The position numbers and the translations under genes were made by a program. From Streptomyces sp. BV286 (GTDB taxonomy: Bacteria; Actinomycetota; Actinomycetes; Streptomycetales; Streptomycetaceae), in the NCBI RefSeq assembly GCF_019090165.1, contig NZ_JAHRIB010000178.1:1-64000 (forward strand): DNA of 64,000 bases, in the 5' to 3' direction. The stretch's first letter is position 1. Each line of letters begins with the position of its first letter. Below are positions 1 through 6,200 of the stretch, in pieces. Below the pieces are notes generated by a model. That model did no database searches. It saw nothing but the letters and a program-made list of their open reading frames with translations, and was not told the origin of the DNA.

Positions 1-468
1 GTACTCACCCTCTCGGGCTTTCCTCCGGGCGCTTCCCTTCGGTCTTGCGTTTCCGACTCTATCAGACCGTTTCCCGATCCGATTTCCTCGGCGCTTTCCA
101 GGTTTCCGCTTTCGCGTTTCCCTTTCCGGCGATTCCGACTCTATCAGATCCTTTCGGGCCCGATTCCCAGTCGAAGTGGGTTGTCTTCGCGGCTGTTGGG
201 CCGTTCCGACGAGTGAGACTTTAGCGGAATCCTGGCCCCCGAGCTAATCGGGGTTGCGTCCTTTCGAACGCGGATTCCTCATTTCGCAAACGCGCATGAA
301 AACGAGCCGACGACGGGTCGTCGATCGCTGTGTGTTTGTTGCGGAATGGCTGTCCGGGGACCAACCGAAGTCGGCGCTCACGTCGAACAACTCGGAGAAC
401 ACTACGTAGGGGCCTGAGGTGTGTCAACTTGAGGCCAGGGGCCACCCTGGAGGCGTACCCTCGGCGTC
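1..468. other. Non-coding leader region upstream of trpS
   Basis: No convincing reading frame is present here. The first 300 bases are less G+C rich than the rest of the window. They carry a 16-base direct repeat, described separately. The stretch before 469 presumably holds the promoter for the attenuated trpS transcript, but no clear -35/-10 pair could be assigned. Confidence 0.5.
51..148. repeat. Pair of 16-base direct repeats
   Basis: The word TTCCGACTCTATCAGA occurs exactly at 51-66 and 133-148. Similarity continues imperfectly for about 20 bases after each copy, ending in a CCGATT-like core. The period is 82 bases. The function is unknown; regulatory and recombination roles are both possible. 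Confidence 0.7.
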
Positions 469-510
469 ATGACTACGCACGCGTGCACCCAGTTGTGGTG
501 GGCCGCCTGA
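469..510 (+). CDS. Trp-rich leader peptide of the trpS attenuator
   Basis: This 13-codon ORF encodes MTTHACTQLWWAA. It contains two adjacent TGG tryptophan codons at 496-501, just before the stop at 508-510. A GGAGG lies at 449-453, about 15 bases upstream of the ATG, which is a long spacing. The ORF precedes a tryptophanyl-tRNA synthetase gene and overlaps the first arm of a set of mutually exclusive hairpins. A ribosome paused at the Trp codons would therefore act as the sensor for uncharged tRNA-Trp. The arrangement matches the ribosome-mediated attenuation reported for the indolmycin-resistant auxiliary TrpRS gene of S. coelicolor. That this is the orthologous system is inferred. Confidence 0.85.
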   Translation: MTTHACTQLWWAA

Positions 511-576
511 CGGCGGCCGTACATACGCGTGTACTCAACGGCCGCCGCCTCGGCGGCCGTTCTCGTATCTCCTTCC
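501..576 (+). promoter_or_regulatory. Four-segment transcription attenuator of trpS
   Basis: Segment 1 is GGCCGCC (501-507), segment 2 CGGCGGCCGT (511-520), segment 3 ACGGCCGCCG (538-547) and segment 4 CGGCGGCCGTT (551-561). Segment 2 is the exact reverse complement of segment 3, giving an antiterminator. AACGGCCGCC (537-546) pairs perfectly with GGCGGCCGTT (552-561) as a 10-bp terminator stem with a 5-base loop, followed by a pyrimidine-rich stretch from 562. Segment 1 pairs with segment 2 and lies against the last Trp codon of the leader. A ribosome stalled there would free segment 2 to pair with segment 3 and allow readthrough. Confidence 0.88.
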
Positions 577-624
577 TGGAGCGTCGGCCGGCGGTGGTGG
601 CGGCCTCGACCAGGAGGTAGAGGA

Positions 625-1623
625 ATGAAGCGGGTCTTCAGCGGGGTCAAGCCGACCGGGCACCTGACACTGGGCAACTACCTGGGGGCGATGCGGCGCT
701 GGAGCGCGGTCGACCAGCACGAGGCCGACGCACTGTTCTGTGTCGTCGACCTGCACGCGCTGACCGTGGACCACGATCCCGGGCGGGTCCGCAGGCTCAG
801 TCGGCAGGCGGCCACCCTGTTGCTGGCCGTGGGCCTCGATCCGAAGCTGTGCACGCTCTTCGTACAGAGTCACGTGGATGAGCACGCGCGGCTGTCGTAC
901 CTGCTGGAGTGCGTGGCCACCGACGGCGAGATGCGGCGGATGATCCAGTACAAGGAGAAGGCGGCGGCCGAGCGCGCGCGGGGCGGGAGTGTGCGGCTGT
1001 CGCTGCTGACGTATCCCGTGCTGATGGCGGCGGACATCCTGGCGTACGGGACCGACGAGGTGCCGGTGGGGGACGACCAGGCGCAGCACGTGGAGCTGGC
1101 GCGGGACCTGGCGGTGCGGTTCAACCAGCGGTACGGGCACACGTTCGTGGTGCCGCGGGCCACGCATCCGGAGGTGGCGACGCGGGTCATGAACCTGCAG
1201 GAGCCGACGTCGAAGATGGGGAAGTCCGACGACGTGGGGCCCGGGATCGTCTATCTGCTCGACGAGCCCGAGGTCGTCCGGAAGAAGATCATGAGGGCCG
1301 TGACGGACAGCGGGCGGGAGGTCGCCTACGACCGGGAGGCCCGGCCCGGGGTCTCGAACCTGCTGGAGATCCTCGCGGCCTGTGCGGAGGGGAACCCGAA
1401 CGACCTGGCCGGTGTATATGAATCGTACGGATCTTTGAAGAAGGACACCGCCGAGGCCGTGGTGGAGCTCCTCGGGCCCGTACAGCAGAGGCACAAGGAG
1501 TTGTGCGCGGATCCTGCGTACGTGGAGGGGGTGTTGCGGAAGGGTGCCGAGAAGGCCAGGGAGATGGCGAGGCCGACGGTGGACTCGGCGTACCGGGCGA
1601 TCGGGCTGCTGCCTGCGGAGTGA
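625..1623 (+). CDS. trpS: Tryptophanyl-tRNA synthetase (auxiliary, TrpRS1 type)
   Basis: This class I cytosolic enzyme charges tRNA-Trp using ATP. The 332-residue product has the usual bacterial length. The HIGH-like motif TGHLTLGNY is at residues 11-19, the substrate loop MAADILAYGTDEVPVGDDQ is near 134-152, and the KMSKS loop reads KMGKS at 197-201. The ATG at 625 follows AGGAGG at 612-617 with ideal spacing. A longer in-frame start at 529 would run through the attenuator and is rejected. The attenuator and the position beside proC match the indolmycin-resistant auxiliary TrpRS (SCO3334) rather than the housekeeping copy. Resistance itself cannot be read from the sequence. Confidence 0.95.
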   Translation: MKRVFSGVKPTGHLTLGNYLGAMRRWSAVDQHEADALFCVVDLHALTVDHDPGRVRRLSRQAATLLLAVGLDPKLCTLFVQSHVDEHARLSYLLECVATDGEMRRMIQYKEKAAAERARGGSVRLSLLTYPVLMAADILAYGTDEVPVGDDQAQHVELARDLAVRFNQRYGHTFVVPRATHPEVATRVMNLQEPTSKMGKSDDVGPGIVYLLDEPEVVRKKIMRAVTDSGREVAYDREARPGVSNLLEILAACAEGNPNDLAGVYESYGSLKKDTAEAVVELLGPVQQRHKELCADPAYVEGVLRKGAEKAREMARPTVDSAYRAIGLLPAE

Positions 1624-1646
1624 GGAGCGGTGGGGTGACGAGCGGT

Positions 1647-1670
1647 GGGGCCGGGTGCGGGCCCGGCCCC
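1647..1670. terminator. Terminator between trpS and proC
   Basis: GGGGCCGGG (1647-1655) pairs perfectly with CCCGGCCCC (1662-1670) across a 6-base loop. It sits in the 54-bp gap between two convergent genes. There is no U tract, as is common for Streptomyces terminators. Confidence 0.6.
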
Positions 1671-1677
1671 GGGGCTG

Positions 1678-2487
1678 TCAGCCGTTGCCGGAGGCCAGTG
1701 CGCGACTGCGGTCGCGGGCTGCCTCCAGGGCGGCGATGAGGGCGGCCCGTACACCGTGGTTCTCGAGTTCGCGGATGGCGTTGATCGTGGTGCCCGCGGG
1801 GGACGTGACGTTCTCGCGGAGCTTCACGGGGTGCTCGCCGCTGTCGCGGAGCATCACGGCGGCGCCGATCGCGGACTGGACGATGAGGTCGTGGGCCTTG
1901 TCGCGGGGCAGACCGAGCAGGATGCCGGCGTCGGTCATGGCCTCGACCAGATAGAAGAAGTACGCCGGTCCTGAGCCGGAGAGAGCGGTGCAGGCGTCCT
2001 GCTGGGACTCGGGGACGCGGAGTGTCTTGCCGACGGCGCCGAAGATCTCCTCGGCGTGGGTGAGGTGCTCGGCGGTGGCGTGGCTGCCGGCGGAGATGAC
2101 GGACATGGCCTCGTCGACGAGGGCCGGGGTGTTCGTCATGACACGGACGACGGGGGTGTTCTGGGCGAGGCGCTCCTCGAAGAAGGAGGTGGGGATGCCC
2201 GCGGCGCCGCTGATGACCAGGCGGTCCGCGGGGACGTGCGGGGCCAGTTCGTCGAGGAGGGTGCCCATGTCCTGCGGCTTGACCGTGAGGATCAGGGTGT
2301 CCGCGCTCTTGGCGGCCTCCTGGTTGGTCACCGGGGTGACGCCGTGGCGCTCCTGGAGTTCCTTGGCGCGCTCGGGGCGGCGGGCGGTGACCAGGAGGTC
2401 GGCGGGGGCCCAGCCGGCTCGGATCATTCCGCTGAGCAGGGCCTCGCCGATCTTGCCGGTGCCGAGCACTGCGACTTTCTGGGTCAT
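1678..2487 (-). CDS. proC: Pyrroline-5-carboxylate reductase
   Basis: ProC catalyses the last step of proline synthesis, the NAD(P)H-dependent reduction of pyrroline-5-carboxylate. The 269-residue product opens with the Rossmann signature GTGKIG at about residues 9-14. It carries the family C-terminal signature around EHPVKLRENVTSPAGTT, and the length is typical. The ATG at 2487 is preceded by GGAGGG on the coding strand, so an upstream in-frame ATG at 2526 is not needed. The gene is convergent with trpS and appears to be monocistronic. Confidence 0.95.
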   Translation of the reverse strand: MTQKVAVLGTGKIGEALLSGMIRAGWAPADLLVTARRPERAKELQERHGVTPVTNQEAAKSADTLILTVKPQDMGTLLDELAPHVPADRLVISGAAGIPTSFFEERLAQNTPVVRVMTNTPALVDEAMSVISAGSHATAEHLTHAEEIFGAVGKTLRVPESQQDACTALSGSGPAYFFYLVEAMTDAGILLGLPRDKAHDLIVQSAIGAAVMLRDSGEHPVKLRENVTSPAGTTINAIRELENHGVRAALIAALEAARDRSRALASGNG

Positions 2488-2616
2488 GTTCGGTTGCCCT
2501 CCGGGGGTGCGTCGTCCGGGGCCCATCCTCGCACCGGGGCACGGGGGCGGGTCGCGTTGTCCGCTGGGCGGGACACGGTCGTGCCCTTCGGGCGGGCGGG
2601 CTGAGGGGCGGCGCGG

Positions 2617-3411
2617 CTATGCGGTGCGGCGGCGGAGGGTTGCCGCGCCGAGTGTCAGGACGAGAAGGGCGCAGGCCGCGACGATCAGGGCGTCGCGGAC
2701 GAAGGCGGCGGTGACGTCGGTGTGGATGAGGACTTCGTTCATGCCGTCGACGGCGTACGACATGGGGAGGACGTTGGAGATGGCTTCGAGTACGGGGTGC
2801 ATGTCGGAGCGCGGGGTGAACAGGCCGCAGAGGAGGAGCTGGGGAAAGATCACGGCCGGCATGAACTGGACGGCCTGGAACTCCGAGGAGGCGAACGCCG
2901 AGACGAAGAGGCCCAGGGCGGTGCCGAGCAGGGCGTCGAGCAGCGCGACCAGGAGGAGCAGCCAGGCCGAGCCGGTGACGTCGAGACCGAGGGCCCAGAC
3001 GGCCAGACCCGTGGCCAGGACGGACTGGACGATGGCGATGGCCCCGAAGGCGAGGGCGTAGCCGGCGATGAGGTCGGCCTTGCCGAGGGGCATGGCGAGG
3101 AGGCGTTCCAGAGTGCCGGAGGTGCGTTCGCGGAGGGTGGCGATGGAGGTCACCAGGAACATCGTGATGAGGGGGAAGATGCCGAGGAGCGAGGCGCCGA
3201 TGGAGTCGAAGGTGCGCGGGCTGCCGTCGAAGACGTAGCGGAGCAGCAGAAGCATCAGGCACGGGATGAGGATCATCAGCGCGATCGTGCGCGGGTCGTG
3301 GCGGAGCTGGCGCAGGACGCGGGTCGCGGTGGCGGTGGTGCGGGCGAGGTTGATGGCGCTCGGCCCGGGGGGTGCGGCCGGGTTCGCGCGTGGCGCGGTG
3401 CTCGTGCTCAT
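2617..3411 (-). CDS. ABC-2 type exporter permease
   Basis: This 264-residue integral membrane protein has about six hydrophobic segments and the ABC-2 transporter layout: a first helix near residues 47-65, a cytoplasmic loop with RERTSGTLERLLAMP, then a helical bundle. The start ATG overlaps the stop codon of the upstream ATPase gene (ATGA), so the two are translationally coupled and form one exporter. Such pairs move drugs, peptides or lipids outward. The substrate cannot be told from sequence. Confidence 0.9.
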   Translation of the reverse strand: MSTSTAPRANPAAPPGPSAINLARTTATATRVLRQLRHDPRTIALMILIPCLMLLLLRYVFDGSPRTFDSIGASLLGIFPLITMFLVTSIATLRERTSGTLERLLAMPLGKADLIAGYALAFGAIAIVQSVLATGLAVWALGLDVTGSAWLLLLVALLDALLGTALGLFVSAFASSEFQAVQFMPAVIFPQLLLCGLFTPRSDMHPVLEAISNVLPMSYAVDGMNEVLIHTDVTAAFVRDALIVAACALLVLTLGAATLRRRTA

Positions 3412-4304
3412 CGGACGGGCTCCTTGTGGTGCTTGTCGTGGTGCTTGTCGTGGTGCTTGTCGTGGTGCTGGTCGCGGGGCTCGTCGCCGGCCGCGATGGC
3501 TTCGTCGACCAGGTGGAGGAAGGCGGCCTCGACGGTGTCGGCGCCGGTCCGGGTGCGCAGGGCGTCCGGTGTGTCCTCGGCGAGGATTCCGCCCTCGCGC
3601 ATCAGGAGCAGGCGATGGCAGCGCTCGGCCTCGTCCATGACGTGGGAGGAGACGAGGAGGGTGGCGCCCCGCTCGGCGGCGATGGTGTGGAAGAGCTGCC
3701 ACAGATCGCGGCGCAGTACGGGGTCGAGGCCGACCGTGGGTTCGTCGAGGACGAGGAGTTCGGGGGTGCCGAGGAGGGCCACGGCGAGTGAGACGCGGCT
3801 GCGCTGGCCGCCGGAGAGGTTGCCCGCGAGGGCGTCGGCGTGGGAGGCGAGGTCCACGTCGGCGATGGCGTGGGTGACGTTCTCGTGGCGGCGGGTGGCG
3901 GCGGCGCGGCCGGGGTCGAGGATCGCGGCGAAGTAGTCCAGGTTCTGGCGGACGGTCAGGTCGTCGTAGACGGAGGGGGCTTGGGTGACGTAGCCGATGC
4001 GGGAGCGGAGCGTGGCGTGGCCGGCGGGGAGGCCGAGGACCTCCAAGGTGCCGGTGACCTGGGCCTGGGTGCCGACGATCGACCTCATCAGGGTGGATTT
4101 GCCGCACCCCGAGGGGCCGAGCAGGCCGGTGATCCGGCCGCGAGGGACGTCGAAGTCGAGTCCGCGGAGGACTTGGCGGGTTCCCCGGACGACTGTGAGG
4201 GCCTCGGCGTGGACCGCGGAGGGGACGGCTGTGTGGCCCGGAGCCGGTGTGTGGTCCGGGGTCTGTGGCGTGGGGTCGGGTGGGCCCGGCGCTTTATTCA
4301 TCAT
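3408..4304 (-). CDS. ABC transporter ATP-binding protein with His-rich tail
   Basis: This is the nucleotide-binding subunit of the exporter. It has Walker A GPSGCGKST, signature LSGGQ, Walker B LLVLDEP and the switch histidine in SSHVMDE. The last 20 or so residues are unusual: HHDK is repeated three times before HHKEPVR, encoded by a 12-base tandem repeat. Starts at 4304 and 4301 (consecutive ATGs) lie inside a palindrome. A longer form from 4355 is possible but adds only low-complexity sequence. No clear ribosome-binding site is seen, so a leaderless message under direct operator control is plausible. Confidence 0.88.
   Translation of the reverse strand: MMNKAPGPPDPTPQTPDHTPAPGHTAVPSAVHAEALTVVRGTRQVLRGLDFDVPRGRITGLLGPSGCGKSTLMRSIVGTQAQVTGTLEVLGLPAGHATLRSRIGYVTQAPSVYDDLTVRQNLDYFAAILDPGRAAATRRHENVTHAIADVDLASHADALAGNLSGGQRSRVSLAVALLGTPELLVLDEPTVGLDPVLRRDLWQLFHTIAAERGATLLVSSHVMDEAERCHRLLLMREGGILAEDTPDALRTRTGADTVEAAFLHLVDEAIAAGDEPRDQHHDKHHDKHHDKHHKEPVR
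3418..3475. repeat. 12-base tandem repeat coding HHDK units
   Basis: The unit TTGTCGTGGTGC (coding-strand sense GCACCACGACAA) is repeated about four times near the 3' end of the ATPase gene. It produces the His/Asp/Lys tail. The repeat is in frame, so copy-number change would alter tail length without a frameshift. Confidence 0.75.
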
Positions 4305-4313
4305 GTGATGAAT
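4296..4313. promoter_or_regulatory. Operator-like palindrome over the ABC ATPase start
   Basis: ATTCATCA-TG-TGATGAAT is a perfect inverted repeat with 8-base arms and a 2-base centre. It covers the ATG codons of the ABC ATPase gene. It is strikingly A+T rich for this genome. The form suits a TetR-, MarR- or GntR-family repressor, but no regulator gene is adjacent, so the protein that binds it is unknown. Confidence 0.65.
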
Positions 4314-4663
4314 ATTGCTCCCGGGGGCAGGGGTCGTCAAGCCCGGGCGGGGCATCGCATGGCGGGGTGTCGCGTCGGCGGGGGGCGTTGCCGCGGGGCG
4401 GGGCGGCGAGGGCGTGGCCGCGTACCGCGTCGGCAGGGGGGCGTGGCGAAGTGCCGCGTCGGCGGGGGCCGTGGCGGTGGACGGCGGAGCGGCTGGGAGA
4501 GGAGGGGCGCAGGCCTGGAACGGAACGGAACGGAACGGAACGGGGCAGGGCAGCAGGGTGAGGGGCGGTGGACGGCCGGGGCCGAGACCGCCGGGTGAAG
4601 GGCTTCGAGCTCAGGGACAGTGGGACTGCCTCGGCTGCCTCGGCTGCCCGATGGGCCGTCCGG
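4305..4663. other. Intergenic region with pentamer repeat
   Basis: No gene is supported here. A run of five GGAAC units lies at 4517-4541. The rest is G-rich with several short near-repeats containing GGCGGGG and GTCGGCGGGG. The candidate operator at its left end is listed separately. Confidence 0.55.
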
Positions 4664-5146
4664 TCAGGCGCGTCGTCCGCGTGACGGTTTGCCCTTGCGG
4701 CGGGACGCGCGGCGGTCGTACTGGGCGCGGGCCGTCTCGTACTCGGTGCGGTGGAGGCGCTCGCCCGGCGCTTCCGTCAGCGAGCGGAAGAAGTAGGCGG
4801 TGAGAGTGCCGACGAAACCGATGGTCAGCAGGCCTCGAAGGGCGGACTGGGTGTCCGGGGCCGGGCGGGCCGAGTAGCCCGACCAGGTGTTGCGGAACGC
4901 GACCGCGCTGCAGACGGCGAACATCGTCACGACGAGGAGGGTGACGAAGCCGCCCACGGCCGCGATCTCCAGGCCCTCGTAGGCGAAGCGGAGGACCAGG
5001 CAGCCGACCACGATCGCGGCGAGCGAGCCCGCGGTGACCGCCGCGCGGCGGGCGCGGTAGCCGCCGTCGTGGTTCACCCACGTCGTTCCGAAGAAGCGGA
5101 TCGGCTCGGGGCGGGGGCCTGCGGAGGTACCTGGTTCGTCGCTCAC
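4664..5146 (-). CDS. Conserved small membrane protein
   Basis: The function is not recognised. The 160-residue product has three hydrophobic segments at about residues 37-54, 62-82 and 104-121. The N terminus is polar and proline-rich. The C terminus is strongly basic and ends in RRKGKPSRGRRA, which should lie in the cytoplasm. High G+C at third codon positions supports real coding. It is not obviously in an operon. The start ATG at 5146 follows a weak purine stretch. Confidence 0.75.
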   Translation of the reverse strand: MSDEPGTSAGPRPEPIRFFGTTWVNHDGGYRARRAAVTAGSLAAIVVGCLVLRFAYEGLEIAAVGGFVTLLVVTMFAVCSAVAFRNTWSGYSARPAPDTQSALRGLLTIGFVGTLTAYFFRSLTEAPGERLHRTEYETARAQYDRRASRRKGKPSRGRRA

Positions 5147-5290
5147 GGTTCGATTATGGCCTCGGTCGGCCGGGCGACGGCATTCGCGTGCGGACCGGAG
5201 CGGTGGCGGGGCGAGCGGGAGCCCCGGCCCGCCGGCCCGTGGCCTGCCGGTGGGCGGGTCGGTAGTCGGCGGACCGGGGCTCGCGGCGGT

Positions 5291-5659
5291 TCAGCCGCAG
5301 CGCCCCGCCACGTAGCCGTCGCTGCCCGTCTGCACGTAGGCGTCCGAGATGTACTGGCCGTTGTCGATGTTGTCCCAGATCTTCGTCGTGCCGTACGGAC
5401 CGGTGATCGTCTCGCCCGGGGTCTGGCAGTAGATCGGGACCTTGGCGCCGACCGGGAGCGTGCGGATGATGGAGTAGCTGGTGCTCGGTCCGCTGCGGAC
5501 GTTCACGGAGTAGCCGGGGGCGACCGAGTAGTACCTCTGGTTCACGGCGGCGCTCGCCGCCGGGGCCGAGGCCATGACCATGAGGGTCGCCCCGATGGCC
5601 GCACCCGCGACCAGCGCGGCTCTGCCCTTGCCGAACCTCGCGGACCTGCTGAGCTTCAC
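5291..5659 (-). CDS. Secreted bacterial SH3-domain protein
   Basis: The 122-residue product has a signal peptide (basic KLSRSARFGKGR, hydrophobic core, cleavage near ASA-AV at about residue 38). One SH3b-like domain follows, with the signature VNVRSGPSTSYS. Paired cysteines near the middle and C terminus could form a disulfide. SH3b domains usually bind peptidoglycan or other cell-surface ligands. No catalytic domain is attached. It is a tandem paralogue of the upstream gene at 5697-6050, to which the domain is highly similar. Confidence 0.85.
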   Translation of the reverse strand: MKLSRSARFGKGRAALVAGAAIGATLMVMASAPAASAAVNQRYYSVAPGYSVNVRSGPSTSYSIIRTLPVGAKVPIYCQTPGETITGPYGTTKIWDNIDNGQYISDAYVQTGSDGYVAGRCG

Positions 5660-5696
5660 TTCTGTTTCCTCCCGGGTCTCATGGCCCCTGCTTCGT

Positions 5697-6050
5697 TCAG
5701 GCGCAGCGCGGTGCCACGTAACCGTCGCTGCCCGTCTTCACGTACGCGTCCGAGACGTACTGGCCGTTGGCGATGTTGTCCCAGACGTTCGTCGTGCCGT
5801 ACGTGCCGGTCACCCACTCGCCGGGCTTCTGGCAGTTGATCGGCACGCGGGCGCCGAGCGGCAGCACCTTGACGAGCTGGTACTGCGTGCCGGGGCCGCT
5901 GCGGACCTTCAGGCGGACGCCCGGAGCCACCGGGTAGCGGACCGCCGTCGCCTCCGCGCTCTCCGCGGCGGCCAGTGTGCCGACCGCCGTCCCCTCAGCC
6001 GTGTCCTCGACCGTTCCTTCGACCGTGGTCGTGCCTTCCTCAACAGCCAT
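5697..6050 (-). CDS. SH3-domain protein lacking a signal peptide
   Basis: The 117-residue product is a paralogue of the adjacent secreted SH3 protein; both share VAPG, VRSGP, YGTT, WDNI and the ending GSDGYVA.RC. The ATG at 6050 has a strong GGGGGAGG ribosome-binding site six bases upstream, so the longer frame from 6149 is rejected. The N terminus is a 37-residue Thr/Glu/Ala-rich low-complexity segment, with no basic or hydrophobic signal sequence. It may stay in the cytoplasm or leave by another route. The gene is divergent from the kinase gene. Confidence 0.8.
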   Translation of the reverse strand: MAVEEGTTTVEGTVEDTAEGTAVGTLAAAESAEATAVRYPVAPGVRLKVRSGPGTQYQLVKVLPLGARVPINCQKPGEWVTGTYGTTNVWDNIANGQYVSDAYVKTGSDGYVAPRCA

Positions 6051-6200
6051 GGCTGCCTCCCCCGTTGATGTTTTCCCCGTCGGTGCGTTCGTGGTTCTCA
6101 CACGCGACCCGCGCAGGCTAGCAAGCCCCTCCGACATCGCACGCACCATCGACTAGGCTCCGTGCGTCGCGCTCGGCGGACACAGACACGGGGGTGGGCC

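Noticed and set aside
1988..3061. Long plus-strand frame opposite proC and the permease gene
   Set aside because: Ser/Arg-rich translation typical of an antisense shadow in high-G+C DNA; the minus-strand genes have strong conserved motifs.
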